A stretch of DNA of 46,931 nt. Origin: Clostridia bacterium. Its GTDB lineage: Bacteria; Bacillota; Clostridia; TANB77; CAG-508. The DNA lies in assembly GCA_017939755.1 (NCBI GenBank), contig JAGBAJ010000033.1, forward strand, positions 1-46,931, given 5' to 3'. The first letter of the stretch is position 1, and each line of letters opens with the position of its first letter. The notes below the pieces were generated by a model. That model saw only the letters and a list, made by a program, of their open reading frames with translations, was not told the DNA's origin and made no database searches. Below, piece after piece: positions 32,687 to 42,422 of the stretch. A program made the position numbers and the translations under genes.

Positions 32687-32825
32687 ATTATTCCTCCAAA
32701 AAGATAAATTATTTTAATAAAAACATAAATATATGTTATTTTTTAAGCAACGTAATAATTATACCATAATATTCCATGAAAATCAATATATAGAGTTTTA
32801 TCAAACCATAAAGCATAAAATTACT

Positions 32826-32953
32826 GTTACCAGTCAACCATATTTGAAAAGATATATAATAGAAAGTCTTAGCATTTATATTTTACAGCTATCAAAATAT
32901 AAATGCTAAGACTTTTTATTACATTATAATTTTATCTATGGATGAATGGTAAC
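32826..32953. repeat. Family B repeat, copy 2 (short form)
   Basis: 128 bp with ends GTTACCAGTCAACCATA / TATGGATGAATGGTAAC and flanking AAATTACT / AAATTTTT (6 of 8 alike). Its centre is a perfect 22-bp stem (32863-32884 with 32894-32915) with a 9-base loop ACAGCTATC, flanked by a T-run, so it can act as a terminator. It lacks the inner hairpins of copy 1. It fills the middle of the gap 32687-32990. Confidence 0.88.
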
Positions 32954-32990
32954 AAATTTTTTCCAATTTATAATTTATCTTCTCATAATT

Positions 32991-34205
32991 TTATTTTTTT
33001 AAAACCTCTACCGCTTTTTGTAATTGTAAATCATCTTCATATGGTATAATAGTTGCATTATCCCATTTTTCATCTAGTTTTACTTCGATATCTGGTATAA
33101 TTCCAACCTTATTGATAACATTATGATTTGGAGTGAAGTATTCTTCTATAGTCACCTTTACGCCTGATCCATCTGAAAATGAAAAAATGCTCTGAATTAC
33201 CCCTTTTCCATAGGAGTTAGTGCCAACAATTTTGTAATTACAATTATCACGTAAACATCCAGCTAATATTTCTGATGCACTTGCTGTATTTTGGTTTATT
33301 AATAATACTACTGGGATGTCGATGATTGGATCCTCTTTTGATTTACTTATTTTTTCCTTCTTGTTTTTATCTTCAGCTATTAACATGATTTTATTCTTTT
33401 CAACCATTGTTTCAGCTACGCTAAGTGATTCGTCAACTAATCCACCACCATTATTTCTTAAATCTATAATTAGCCCTTTAGGATTATTATTTTTTAATTC
33501 ATCATATGCAGCTCTAAACTCCGATGCAGTACCATCGTTAAATGATGCTATTTCAATATATGCTATTCCATTGTCTAACATTTTAGATCCTACAGATTTT
33601 AATTTAATATTTGATCTAGTAATTGTATAATCTATATATTGTGACTCTCTTATTATTGTAATTTTTACATCTGTACCAGTTTCACCTTTTATGGCATCTG
33701 AAACTTTATCTAGATCTTCTCCAGTATACTCTACATCGTTAACCTTTGCAATTATATCACCAGGTTGTAAGCCTGCTTTTTCGGCAGCCGAATCTTTTAC
33801 AACTCCAACTATTGTAATCGTATTATTTGAAGTATTATTTATCATTGTTACACCAATACCTACATAACTACCTGTAGTGGATTCAAGAAAACTATCCATG
33901 TCTTCCTTTGTTAAATATTGTGTATATTTATCGCCTACACCAGCTACATATCCTTTTATTGCTCCCTCTATCATATTTTCATTGTTCATATCATATATAT
34001 ATGTGTCATTAAGTTTTTGATTTATTAAACTAATCTTTGTCGTTAAATATGTTATATCAGATTGACTTAAATATGATTTTAATGTAAATGTTATCGTACA
34101 AAAGTATGTTACTATTGCAGTTACTATAATAAGCGTAATTACTTTTATAAAACTCCACCATTTATTCTTATGGTTGTCAGTATTTATAACTTCATCTTCT
34201 TTCAA
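32991..34205 (-). CDS. ctpA: C-terminal processing peptidase, S41 family
   Basis: A membrane-tethered PDZ serine protease of the CtpA/CtpB type acting outside the cell on wall-related or sporulation proteins. About 404 aa from TTG 34205 (AAGGAGATAATAAC upstream; an earlier in-frame TTG overlaps that site). One N-terminal helix (about 18-40), a PDZ domain (about 105-190: GIGVTM ... AAEKAGLQPGDIIAKVND), then the S41 core with LRNNGGGLVD, the serine loop NTASASEI and the lysine loop SYGKGVIQ. It follows ftsE-ftsX-M23, a linkage seen in other Bacillota, behind a terminator. Confidence 0.92.
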   Translation of the reverse strand: MKEDEVINTDNHKNKWWSFIKVITLIIVTAIVTYFCTITFTLKSYLSQSDITYLTTKISLINQKLNDTYIYDMNNENMIEGAIKGYVAGVGDKYTQYLTKEDMDSFLESTTGSYVGIGVTMINNTSNNTITIVGVVKDSAAEKAGLQPGDIIAKVNDVEYTGEDLDKVSDAIKGETGTDVKITIIRESQYIDYTITRSNIKLKSVGSKMLDNGIAYIEIASFNDGTASEFRAAYDELKNNNPKGLIIDLRNNGGGLVDESLSVAETMVEKNKIMLIAEDKNKKEKISKSKEDPIIDIPVVLLINQNTASASEILAGCLRDNCNYKIVGTNSYGKGVIQSIFSFSDGSGVKVTIEEYFTPNHNVINKVGIIPDIEVKLDEKWDNATIIPYEDDLQLQKAVEVLKK

Positions 34206-34303
34206 GTTATTATCTCCTTCCAAATTCTGTCATTAATTATATTATAATCGTACTTTTTTAAAGTATACCTATAATCTATCTTTGCTCTAACTATGTATTG
34301 AAT

Positions 34304-34330
34304 AAAAAAAGACAGTTTCCTGTCTTTTTT
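34304..34330 (-). terminator. Terminator of the ftsEX-M23 unit
   Basis: Minus strand: AAAAAGACAG, GAAA, CTGTCTTTTTTT, just after the M23 gene. Confidence 0.88.
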
Positions 34331-34331
34331 A

Positions 34332-35522
34332 TTATAAATAATTTAGAGGTTGTTTGCTCTCACCATTTATTCTAACTTCAAAATGACAATGGTTTCCTGT
34401 TGATGCTCCTGTTGATCCAACAGCAGCAATGACTTGTCCCCTTGAAACCGTATCCCCTACTTTAACGTACAAATTGCTACAATGGGCATATCTTGTTGTT
34501 ACTCCGTTTCCATGGCTTATTATTATGTAATTTCCGTATCCACCATTATATCCCCAACTAGATAGTATAACAGTTCCAGAATCTGCTGCAACTATATTTG
34601 CTCCTCCTGCTGCACCAATATCTACTCCTGCATGTAGTTTTTTAGTTCCATATATAGGATGGATTCTATATCCATATGGAGAAGTTATATTTCTGCTAGA
34701 TGGTACTGGCCATAAGAATCTTCCGTTTGATGAACCTGTAGTGTTTGATGGCTTGCTTGATGGTGCTTTAGAAGATCCTGGTGTTGTTTTATTTTGGTTA
34801 GCAGCAGCTGCTGCTTTTGCCGCAGCCGCTTTTGCCGCTGCTGCTTCTTTTGCCGCTTGCTCTTTTTCTTTCTTCTTTAATGCATTCATTTGAGAATCAT
34901 ATTCATCAATTTTATTCTGAATCTCCTTTTGTTCATCTGTTAGTGCATTTACCTTTTGCTGTTTTTCATTTTTTAAAGACTTAAGCTCCGTGCTTTTCTT
35001 TTCTTTCTCTACTTTAGCCTCTTGAACCTTGTTTTTCTCAGATTCTAAAGATGCTTTTACTTCTTTTACTTCATTTATTAAATTGTTATCATATTCAGCT
35101 ATTTGTTTAATCATATCATAGTTTGATACAAAATTTACAATTCCACCTGAAAGTAGAGCATCTAAATATGTATTACTTCCTTTCATGTATGCAGCGGACA
35201 ATCTTTCGTCAAGCAAAACCTCTTTTTCATCTAAATCTTTCTGCTTTGCTGCAATTGATTCATCTAACTTAGAAATTTTATCTGTCAATTCACCAATTTC
35301 TTCTTCTACTTTATCAATAGAATCGGATACATTAGCTACTTCCTGTAATGCACTATCAAGTTGTCCTTCAACTTCTTCTAATTTTTCTTTTTCTTTATTT
35401 GCATTTTCTTGTGCTTGATCAGCCTGCTGCTTGTACTCTTGCGATGTAACTGCTAATGCTGGATATGCATTAACCAAAAATAAAGTTAAAATAACCATTG
35501 TTGAAATAATTTTTTTCTTCAT
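34332..35522 (-). CDS. Coiled-coil M23 peptidase (EnvC/PcsB-like)
   Basis: A secreted peptidoglycan hydrolase or hydrolase activator probably worked by FtsEX. 396 aa: signal peptide (1-24), long coiled coil (about 28-222), an Ala/Lys-rich and Ser/Thr/Pro-rich linker (223-265), then a LytM/M23 domain with intact zinc ligands H297 and D301 (LHAGVDIG), H347 (RYAH) and H378-x-H380 (GNHCHFEV). Because the ligands are complete it should be an active endopeptidase, unlike degenerate EnvC. ATG after GAGGTGAGATT. It lies 18 bases below ftsX in the same transcript. Confidence 0.92.
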   Translation of the reverse strand: MKKKIISTMVILTLFLVNAYPALAVTSQEYKQQADQAQENANKEKEKLEEVEGQLDSALQEVANVSDSIDKVEEEIGELTDKISKLDESIAAKQKDLDEKEVLLDERLSAAYMKGSNTYLDALLSGGIVNFVSNYDMIKQIAEYDNNLINEVKEVKASLESEKNKVQEAKVEKEKKSTELKSLKNEKQQKVNALTDEQKEIQNKIDEYDSQMNALKKKEKEQAAKEAAAAKAAAAKAAAAANQNKTTPGSSKAPSSKPSNTTGSSNGRFLWPVPSSRNITSPYGYRIHPIYGTKKLHAGVDIGAAGGANIVAADSGTVILSSWGYNGGYGNYIIISHGNGVTTRYAHCSNLYVKVGDTVSRGQVIAAVGSTGASTGNHCHFEVRINGESKQPLNYL

Positions 35523-35540
35523 AATCTCACCTCATAAATG

Positions 35541-36452
35541 TTAAACCTTTAAGTATTTCTTCATAGAAAGTACACTTCCAAAAACGCCTATTCCTATTCC
35601 TAATATTGCATAAACAATTATTGCAATTTGGAATATATCACTAAACTGAAGTAGTTCAAACTTAAAGTTAGACAATAATACACTATTAAATTTGCTATAT
35701 ATTAACGTATATAAACCACCTAGAGATAAAATTGAAACTGCTGTTGCTACTATTCCAATTACTATACCCTCTACAACGAATGGAGCTCTAATAAAGTTAT
35801 TTGTTGCTCCTACATATTTCATTATTGAGATTTCTCTTCTTCTTGCGTGTACAGTTAATTTTATAGTATTTCCTATTATTACTGTTGAAACTACAATTAG
35901 TAGTGCACCTATGCTAAAGAAAGCAATTTTTACACCTTTATCGGCCTTATTTAATCCATTAATAACTGTATCTGAAGTTTGTATTTCTTCGATGCTTTCT
36001 TTAATTGTTTCTGAAGCATTTATTACATCTATAACTTCTTTTGACTTGTTAATGTCTGTTAATGTTATAGAATATGATGCCTTAAATGGATGGTTATTTT
36101 CAGAATACTTTTCTAATAAATCTGCATTGTCTGCTAATTTTTCTTTTGCATTTTTTAATGCGTCTGCCTTTGATGTAAAACTAACATTATTTACATATTC
36201 TATTGATTTTATGTAATCTTCTATCTGGTCAAGCTCTGATGTAGATAAACCATCTTTTACAAATACAATTACTGGCACATCATTCTCTAGTTGCTTTATT
36301 ACCGAAGTTATATTCTGAGCCCCTGCTAAACCTATTCCAACTGTAATCATCGTTGCAAACATTATAATTAATGCAGCAAATGTCGATTTTTTATTTTTTA
36401 ACACGTTTTTAAATCCTTCACCTATTAAATAACTTAGTATATTATAATTCAC
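35541..36452 (-). CDS. ftsX: Cell division ABC transporter permease FtsX
   Basis: The membrane part of FtsEX, which converts ATP hydrolysis into activation of wall hydrolases at the septum. About 303 aa from GTG 36452: AAAGGTGGG stands 7 bases upstream, and this start overlaps the ftsE stop by 11 bases. Earlier in-frame ATGs at 36458 and 36476 have poor spacing. Four membrane helices: one at about 25-45, three after 165. The extracellular loop between them (about 50-160) binds the coiled-coil hydrolase. The EISIMKYVGATNNFIRAPFVVEG block is typical. Confidence 0.93.
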   Translation of the reverse strand: MNYNILSYLIGEGFKNVLKNKKSTFAALIIMFATMITVGIGLAGAQNITSVIKQLENDVPVIVFVKDGLSTSELDQIEDYIKSIEYVNNVSFTSKADALKNAKEKLADNADLLEKYSENNHPFKASYSITLTDINKSKEVIDVINASETIKESIEEIQTSDTVINGLNKADKGVKIAFFSIGALLIVVSTVIIGNTIKLTVHARRREISIMKYVGATNNFIRAPFVVEGIVIGIVATAVSILSLGGLYTLIYSKFNSVLLSNFKFELLQFSDIFQIAIIVYAILGIGIGVFGSVLSMKKYLKV

Positions 36453-37128
36453 TATCATACCCACCTTTTTTATCATCTCTAACTATAATACCTTTATCAA
36501 TTTGTATTACACGTTTTTTCATTTTATCAACAATATCCTTAGCATGAGTTGCAACAACAACTGTTGTTCCTCTTAAATTTATACTATTTAAGAGATTCAT
36601 GATTTCCCATGCTGTGTCTGGGTCTAAGTTTCCTGTAGGCTCGTCTGCAATTAACATTGATGGATTATTAACTAATGCTCTTGCAAGTGCAACCCTTTGT
36701 TGTTCTCCTCCTGATAATTCGTGAGGGTACATTTTAGCTTTTCCGCTAAGTCCGACCAATGAAAGTACCATTGGAACTTGTCTTCTAATGTGTTTTGGTG
36801 TTGCTCTAACAATATACATAGCAAATGCAACGTTTTCGTATACTGTTTTATCTGGTAATAATCTAAAGTCTTGAAAAACGACTCCCATGCTTCTACGTAA
36901 ATATGGAATTCTTCTAGACTTTATAAAAGTAGTATCTTTTCCATTTATAATTATATTGCCTGAAGTAGGCTCTTCCTCTTTGAGTATCATTTTTATTAAT
37001 GTAGATTTTCCTGAACCAGATGATCCAACTAAAAAAGCAAATTCTCCTTTTTCTATTTTAAAATTAGCGTTATGTACTGCCTCAGTTCCTGTATTGTATG
37101 TTTTATTAACATTCCTAAATTCTATCAT
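36442..37128 (-). CDS. ftsE: Cell division ATP-binding protein FtsE
   Basis: The ATPase of FtsEX. 228 aa. Walker A GSSGSGKST (35-43), Q-loop VFQDFRLLPDKTVYENVAF, signature LSGGEQQRVALARAL, Walker B MLIADEPTGNLD, and the H-loop ATHAKDIV. ATG after GAGGAGATAAATA. First gene of ftsE-ftsX-M23. Confidence 0.96.
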   Translation of the reverse strand: MIEFRNVNKTYNTGTEAVHNANFKIEKGEFAFLVGSSGSGKSTLIKMILKEEEPTSGNIIINGKDTTFIKSRRIPYLRRSMGVVFQDFRLLPDKTVYENVAFAMYIVRATPKHIRRQVPMVLSLVGLSGKAKMYPHELSGGEQQRVALARALVNNPSMLIADEPTGNLDPDTAWEIMNLLNSINLRGTTVVVATHAKDIVDKMKKRVIQIDKGIIVRDDKKGGYDSEL

Positions 37129-37228
37129 TATTTATCTCCTCAATTTCAAAAATATTGGTTCATATTTTTTCACGTATATAATACCAATAAATATGTCCAT
37201 TTGCAATAGAATTCATCAAAAATTCACT

Positions 37229-37906
37229 TTATTTTTCTTCCATAATTTCCATTTTTTGAGCCTTTAGAGCCTTAATTTTAATGCCTTGGTCCATGAACAT
37301 TTTTTCATGTTCAGTCATTATGTTGTCCCAAAAATCAGGTTGCTCTTCTAGGTCATTTGTTTTATCTAAAATTTTATACCCTGACTTTTCGAAATAAGTT
37401 AAACTATCAATAAATAAAGCGTCATCATCTGTCTTAAAGTAAATTTCTCCGCCGTCTTTTAAAAAATCTCTATATTTCATTAATTGTCTAATGTGTGTTA
37501 ATCTTTTTTTATGATGCTTTCCTCTTGGCCATGGATTACAGAAATTTATGTATATGCGATCAATATCGTCTTCATTAGAAAATATATTAAAAATTCTTTC
37601 TATGTCATATCTTGTAATATATACATTATCAATCTCTTGTTTTTCCTTATTATATGTTTCTTCAATATTTCTCTTAGCTAATCCAAGCATTGCATCTACT
37701 AAGTCTATTGCGATAAAGTTAGTATCTCTGTTTTGTATTGCCTTTTTTGAAATGAAATTTCCTTTACCACAGCCAAGCTCAACCTGGATTGGTTTATTGT
37801 TTCCAAATAGTTTCTTCCACCTTCCTTTGTAATCCTCTGGATTATCTATATAAAATTGACTTGCTTCAAGCTCTGGCCTTGCCCATGCCTTAAATCTAAT
37901 TCTCAT
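37229..37906 (-). CDS. trmB: tRNA (guanine-N7)-methyltransferase
   Basis: Methylates G46 in the tRNA variable loop using SAM. About 225 aa from ATG 37906 (MRIRFKAWARPELE), the usual family start; an open frame extends 37 codons upstream but does not look like TrmB, although the ribosome site at 37906 (GAAAGGAAAGAAG) is rather distant. Blocks: ELGCGKGNFISKKA (SAM loop), INFCNPWPRGKHHKKRLTH (family signature), GGEIYFKTDDDALF. Confidence 0.94.
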   Translation of the reverse strand: MRIRFKAWARPELEASQFYIDNPEDYKGRWKKLFGNNKPIQVELGCGKGNFISKKAIQNRDTNFIAIDLVDAMLGLAKRNIEETYNKEKQEIDNVYITRYDIERIFNIFSNEDDIDRIYINFCNPWPRGKHHKKRLTHIRQLMKYRDFLKDGGEIYFKTDDDALFIDSLTYFEKSGYKILDKTNDLEEQPDFWDNIMTEHEKMFMDQGIKIKALKAQKMEIMEEK

Positions 37907-38057
37907 AATTATTTTTTCAACTTCTTTCCTTTCATCTATATAATTACAGATTCTAACATATTTTAGTTTAAAGTTCAATTCTAAAAATTTATTGTTAATA
38001 GTAGTTACATATAACATCTAATTATACAAATTTTACCTTTTTTTTTGAAAAATACTA

Positions 38058-38066
38058 TGCTATAAT
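38058..38066 (+). promoter_or_regulatory. Extended -10 promoter of the DUF4364 gene
   Basis: TGCTATAAT at 38058-38066 (TG-N-TATAAT) without a good -35 box. The start codon lies 40 bases downstream. Confidence 0.55.
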
Positions 38067-38105
38067 ACCATTAATAATAGAGATATGTTAAAGGAGCTGA
38101 CTAAT

Positions 38106-38669
38106 TTGAAAATAAATTCTGATAATGATACGCTAGCTGAAAATAAAGTTTTAATTTTATATATTTTGGATCAAATTCACAAGCCAATAACAAATGATAA
38201 TCTATACAAATTAGTGCTATCTGCATTAAATTTGAATTATTTTTATTTTCAACAATTTTTGTTGGATTTAGAATCTGCGAAGTTTATTGTAAGTTTTCAA
38301 AAGGAAGATCAAATTTTGTATCAATTGACAACACATGGTAAAGAAACGCTTAACCTTACTTTAGATATTCTACCTGGAATTGTAAAACTCAGAGCAGACA
38401 CCAATTTAAAACCATTACTTGATACAATTGAAAATGAGCATTCAATTATCGCTGAATTCACACCAAAAAGTGAAGATCATTATATTGTATCTTGCAAAAT
38501 AATGGAAAATAATGAAACTATTTTTGAAACAAAAACATTTGCTGGATCTCGTGATGAAGCAAAAAGAATTGTAGACAATTGGAAAAATCATGCAGACATT
38601 ATATACCCTTCCTTATTAGAAACTCTCACAAAAAATTATGATAAGAAAGAAGAAAATATTTCTAAATAA
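38106..38669 (+). CDS. DUF4364 family protein
   Basis: About 187 aa from TTG 38106, with AAAGGAG 8 bases upstream; an in-frame ATG at 38085 would overlap that site. An N-terminal winged-helix-like half (ENKVLILYILDQIHKPITNDNL ... FIVSFQKEDQILYQLTTHGKETL, about 10-95) and a C-terminal alpha/beta half that matches my memory of DUF4364, common in Clostridia and thought to be transcriptional regulators. It is divergent from trmB and convergent with rpe. No target is known. Confidence 0.75.
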   Translation: MKINSDNDTLAENKVLILYILDQIHKPITNDNLYKLVLSALNLNYFYFQQFLLDLESAKFIVSFQKEDQILYQLTTHGKETLNLTLDILPGIVKLRADTNLKPLLDTIENEHSIIAEFTPKSEDHYIVSCKIMENNETIFETKTFAGSRDEAKRIVDNWKNHADIIYPSLLETLTKNYDKKEENISK

Positions 38670-38692
38670 TGATAAAATACAATAACAACAAT

Positions 38693-38763
38693 AATATAAG
38701 TAGTAAGAGCATAAGAGAAATAAATTTTATAACTTTATCTCTCTTATGCTCTATTCTTATATT
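38693..38763. terminator. Shared terminator dyad between DUF4364 and rpe
   Basis: Nested perfect arms: AATATAAG with CTTATATT outside, GAGCATAAGAGA (38707-38718) with TCTCTTATGCTC (38740-38751) inside. It sits between two converging genes. The T-runs are weak on both strands. Confidence 0.65.
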
Positions 38764-38814
38764 ATGACTATATTTTATTTACAATTTCTACTAATTTCAT
38801 ATTTTATAATTATT

Positions 38815-39474
38815 TCATTTACGCATTTCTTTAATAGCTTCTGCATAGTTTTCTTGACGAATAATTCCAGTTCCAGAAACTAATATGTCTGCGCCTGCAT
38901 CTTTCACTAAATCGCAATTTTCAAGCTTTATACCTCCATCAGCTTCAATATATACATCGTAATTGCTATCATCTATGTATGCTCTTAGCTTTTTAATTTT
39001 ATCTATAGTAGATTCAATTAGTGGTTGTCCACCTTCTCCAGGAACAACAGTCATTACTAATACCAAATGTATATATGGAAGTAGTTCATACAATTTTTTT
39101 ATTGGAGTATTTGGATTAATTGCTAAACCAACTTTACAATTGTTTGATTTAATGTACTTGATTAATTGCATTGCCTCATCTTTATTTTTTATAGCTTCAA
39201 TATGAAACGTAATTATATTAGGCTCATAATTTAAATATATATCTACATATTTTTTAATATCATTAACCATAAGGTGAACATCTAGTGGAATTGTTGATAC
39301 CGACTTCATATATCCACTATATTCCTCCATTATTTCATTTGTAAAAGCATTTACAAATTTTCCATCCATAACATCTATATGGTAATAGTCAGTTTTAGCA
39401 ACTTCCAGGTTATAAATAGCTTGCATAACTTTATCCTTTTCGACTGATAAAAACGATGTTGATATTTCTACCAT
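38815..39474 (-). CDS. rpe: Ribulose-phosphate 3-epimerase
   Basis: Interconverts ribulose 5-phosphate and xylulose 5-phosphate (pentose phosphate pathway). 219 aa. TIM-barrel marks: HIDVMDGKFV, DVHLMV, FHIEA, MTVVPGEGGQ, EADGGI and LVSGTGI. ATG after AAAAGGAGGCACACAA, and the gene overlaps the rsgA end by 7 bases. Confidence 0.95.
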   Translation of the reverse strand: MVEISTSFLSVEKDKVMQAIYNLEVAKTDYYHIDVMDGKFVNAFTNEIMEEYSGYMKSVSTIPLDVHLMVNDIKKYVDIYLNYEPNIITFHIEAIKNKDEAMQLIKYIKSNNCKVGLAINPNTPIKKLYELLPYIHLVLVMTVVPGEGGQPLIESTIDKIKKLRAYIDDSNYDVYIEADGGIKLENCDLVKDAGADILVSGTGIIRQENYAEAIKEMRK

Positions 39475-40361
39475 TTGTGTGCCTCCTTTTCTTTTATTTC
39501 TAAATAAATTTTACAAAATCTATTGTATCGATCTTCTGATATTTCACCACTTGCAACGGCTTTTTTTATTCCACAATTTTCTTCTTTTATGTGTGTGCAT
39601 CCAACAAATTCGCAGTTTTTTTCTGGTTTTACAAACTCAATAAAATATTTATATAAATCTTCACTTGAAATTTCGCTAATATCAAATGTTGAAAATCCAG
39701 GTGTATCTGCAATATATGTATTTTTATCAATTTTGTATAGATATGTTGTTGTAGTTGTATTTTTTCCTCTTTTATTTTTTTGACTTATCATCCCCTGCTT
39801 CGTTATCTCATTATTAAATATAGCGTTTATAAGTGTTGATTTTCCTACACCTGAGTTACCAGAAAAAGCAGTAATATTATTTTTTAAAGCTTCTTCAATC
39901 TTATCGATGCCAATCTTTTCGTTAGCATTAGTTTCAAAAACCTTATATCCAATCTTTTTGTATGTTTCTCCAATCTTTTTAATATACTCATCATCCTCAA
40001 GATCAATTTTATTTAGGCATATAATTGGTTTTATATTATTTAGCTCTGCAAAAGCAAGCTGCTTATCTAACATAAGTAGGTCTGGTTTTGGCATTTTCAT
40101 TGAAACGACAAATATAATCTGCGTTAAATTAGCAATTTTAGGTCTTTTAATATAACTTTTTCTTTCTAAGATTTCTTCAATTACTCCCTCTGATTTTTCC
40201 ATATCAGTAATTTCATACTTAATCATATCTCCAACAGCTAGAGCAACTCCTTGATCTTTAAATTTTCCGCGAGCACTGCATTTCAGTATCTGATTTGATT
40301 CATTATCCTCAATTATATACAAATTTGATACGTTACTTATTATAACTCCTTCTTTTTGCAA
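39468..40361 (-). CDS. rsgA: Ribosome small subunit-dependent GTPase A
   Basis: A circularly permuted GTPase that checks late 30S maturation. 297 aa. OB-fold (1-70), then permuted motifs: G4 NKID, G5-like, G1 GNSGVGKST, G3 DTPGFST; a C-terminal zinc knuckle C-x5-C-x-H-x5-C (CEFVGCTHIKEENC). TTG start with GGAGGG close upstream. It lies in the conserved prpC-prkC-rsgA-rpe order. Confidence 0.95.
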   Translation of the reverse strand: MQKEGVIISNVSNLYIIEDNESNQILKCSARGKFKDQGVALAVGDMIKYEITDMEKSEGVIEEILERKSYIKRPKIANLTQIIFVVSMKMPKPDLLMLDKQLAFAELNNIKPIICLNKIDLEDDEYIKKIGETYKKIGYKVFETNANEKIGIDKIEEALKNNITAFSGNSGVGKSTLINAIFNNEITKQGMISQKNKRGKNTTTTTYLYKIDKNTYIADTPGFSTFDISEISSEDLYKYFIEFVKPEKNCEFVGCTHIKEENCGIKKAVASGEISEDRYNRFCKIYLEIKEKEAHKW

Positions 40362-40379
40362 ATTTCCCTCCTATTTATT

Positions 40380-40412
40380 AACAAAAGCGAAGAATAGTTC
40401 CTTCGCTTTTAA
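40380..40412 (-). terminator. Hairpin between prkC and rsgA
   Basis: Minus strand: AAAGCGAAG, GAACTATT, CTTCGCTTT, then TGTTAAT. A partial terminator that could lower rsgA-rpe expression relative to prkC. Confidence 0.65.
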
Positions 40413-40414
40413 TA

Positions 40415-42409
40415 TTAGTTTACATTTAATACTGTAGTCTTGTTTAAGTCCATTGTGTAGTCTTTTCCATTAACTTTAATTCCATTTATATATACCTTTA
40501 CTACTACGTTTCCTTTTCCTTCAAAAGTTTGATTGATGCTATCTGTATCTCTTGAAATACTTCTATCATATATTGTATCTGAATTTACAACTATTTTTAA
40601 TGTAATATTCTTATCAGTTGGTGTTGTTGGAGCTTCTTCTTCATTTTCTTCACTTGGAGTTTCTATTGGTGCATACTTATTTGCCAAAGCTTTAACTTTG
40701 ACATTAATTGTTCCTTGTACACTTGCAGCAATCTTGTTTACTGTTAATGTAATCTTTGTTCCTTCTTCTGATGGACTATCAGCTTCTATACTTTGCTCTA
40801 AAACTTCTCCATCGCTCTTAGATGTATCCTCTTTTTCTTTTATTGTGACTTCCATTCCTAGCTCAGTTAGTTCATTTTTTGCATCCTCTCTATTTTTACC
40901 AACTACATCTGGAACATTAAACTTTTTCTTTCCATTGCCTTTACTTACATGAATTACAACTTCAGTTCCCACCTCTATCTCTGTGTCTGTAGCTGTTTCT
41001 TGTTTTATGATGTATCCTTCTGGAATTTCTTGACTTATTTCATCAATTCTCTTAATTTTTAATCCTAAATCAGTTAATGTTGTTTCCGCTTTTGTATATT
41101 CTTCTCCAGCAACCTTCGGCATTTTTACAAGTTCAATACCTTTGCTGATAATAACTGTTATTGTATTTCCTTCTTTTATTGAATAATTATTTTTGTATGT
41201 TGGATCCTGTGAAACTACACATCCTTCTGGAACATCTGCACTATAAACCTCTTTATCAACTACAAATTTCAATTTTGCATTTTCAACAGCAATCCTTGCT
41301 TCTTCCTGTGTCTTTCCTACTACATCTGGGATTTGTACATCTTCTGGCGTTGATGAATTTGCAACTCCAAGTGTAATAAATAAAGTCGCAATAAATACAA
41401 TTAGGAATACCAATGCGATTATTCCAGAAATAATTACTTTTTTGTGTGCTTGGAAGAAGCTTAATTGCTCCTCCTCTTCCTCTTCAACATTTTTATTATT
41501 TGTTTTTATTTCTGAATCGTCAATTGTTTGAATTCTTCTTGTTAATCCATCTGTATAATTCGTATTATCGATAAATCCACCTTCTGGTCGCTTTAAAGCC
41601 ATGTTTAAATCCTTTATCATTTCTGATGCATTTTGGTATCTATCATTTGGGTCTTTCTTTAATGCTTTCATGATAATTTGATTTACCGCAAATGGTACAT
41701 TTTGGTTTATCTTTTTTGGCTCAACAGGCTCTTCTTGCATATGTTTTAAAGCAATTGATACTGGTGTATCTGCATCAAACGGAACCTTTCCTGTAACCAT
41801 TTCGTACATAACAACACCTAAAGAATATAAATCAGATTTTGAATCTGTGTATCCTCCTCTAGCATGCTCTGGAGAGAAATAATGTACAGATCCTAGAGTT
41901 GTTCCGAAAGCTGTTATTGTAGAATTTGATACTGCTTTTGCTATACCAAAGTCTGTGACTTTTGCAACACCATCTTCAGTTATCATAATATTATGTGGTT
42001 TTATATCTCTATGAATTATGTTATTTTTGTGAGCCATTTCTAAGGCTGATGCAATTTGGACCGCAATATTTATTGACCATTTCCAAGACAAAAATCCATC
42101 TTCATCAATAATTTGCTTTAAAGTTTTGCCTTGGATTAATTCCATTACAATATAATATACATTGTATTCTTGACCTACATCGAACACTGAAACTATATTG
42201 GGATGTGTAAGTCTTGCAGCAGATTGAGCCTCTGCATTAAAACGTTTTATAAATTCTTCATCTGTGGTAAATTCTTCTCTTAGAATTTTAACTGCAACAT
42301 ATCTATTAAGAATTTTATCTAATGCTTTATATACTGTTGCCATTCCACCATTACCAATTTTTTCTAATATTTCATATCTATTTCCTATAACACTACCTTC
42401 TAAATTCAT
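40415..42409 (-). CDS. prkC: PASTA-domain Ser/Thr protein kinase
   Basis: A membrane kinase that senses muropeptides or lipid II and controls wall synthesis, and germination in spore formers. About 664 aa from ATG 42409 (AGGAG 9 bases upstream). Kinase domain 10-270 with GNGGMATVY, AVKIL, HRDIKPHN, DFG and the SPEHARGG activation segment. A juxtamembrane acidic stretch, a membrane helix (about 325-350), three PASTA repeats (about 357-425, 426-492, 495-565), and an extra C-terminal beta domain with a Glu/Pro/Thr linker. The prpC phosphatase gene ends 14 bases upstream. Confidence 0.96.
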   Translation of the reverse strand: MNLEGSVIGNRYEILEKIGNGGMATVYKALDKILNRYVAVKILREEFTTDEEFIKRFNAEAQSAARLTHPNIVSVFDVGQEYNVYYIVMELIQGKTLKQIIDEDGFLSWKWSINIAVQIASALEMAHKNNIIHRDIKPHNIMITEDGVAKVTDFGIAKAVSNSTITAFGTTLGSVHYFSPEHARGGYTDSKSDLYSLGVVMYEMVTGKVPFDADTPVSIALKHMQEEPVEPKKINQNVPFAVNQIIMKALKKDPNDRYQNASEMIKDLNMALKRPEGGFIDNTNYTDGLTRRIQTIDDSEIKTNNKNVEEEEEEQLSFFQAHKKVIISGIIALVFLIVFIATLFITLGVANSSTPEDVQIPDVVGKTQEEARIAVENAKLKFVVDKEVYSADVPEGCVVSQDPTYKNNYSIKEGNTITVIISKGIELVKMPKVAGEEYTKAETTLTDLGLKIKRIDEISQEIPEGYIIKQETATDTEIEVGTEVVIHVSKGNGKKKFNVPDVVGKNREDAKNELTELGMEVTIKEKEDTSKSDGEVLEQSIEADSPSEEGTKITLTVNKIAASVQGTINVKVKALANKYAPIETPSEENEEEAPTTPTDKNITLKIVVNSDTIYDRSISRDTDSINQTFEGKGNVVVKVYINGIKVNGKDYTMDLNKTTVLNVN

Positions 42410-42422
42410 ATACAATCTCTCC

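Noticed and set aside
34205..34260. TATAAT-like boxes upstream of ctpA
   Set aside because: No -35 box at acceptable distance, so not listed as a promoter although ctpA, behind a terminator, probably has its own.
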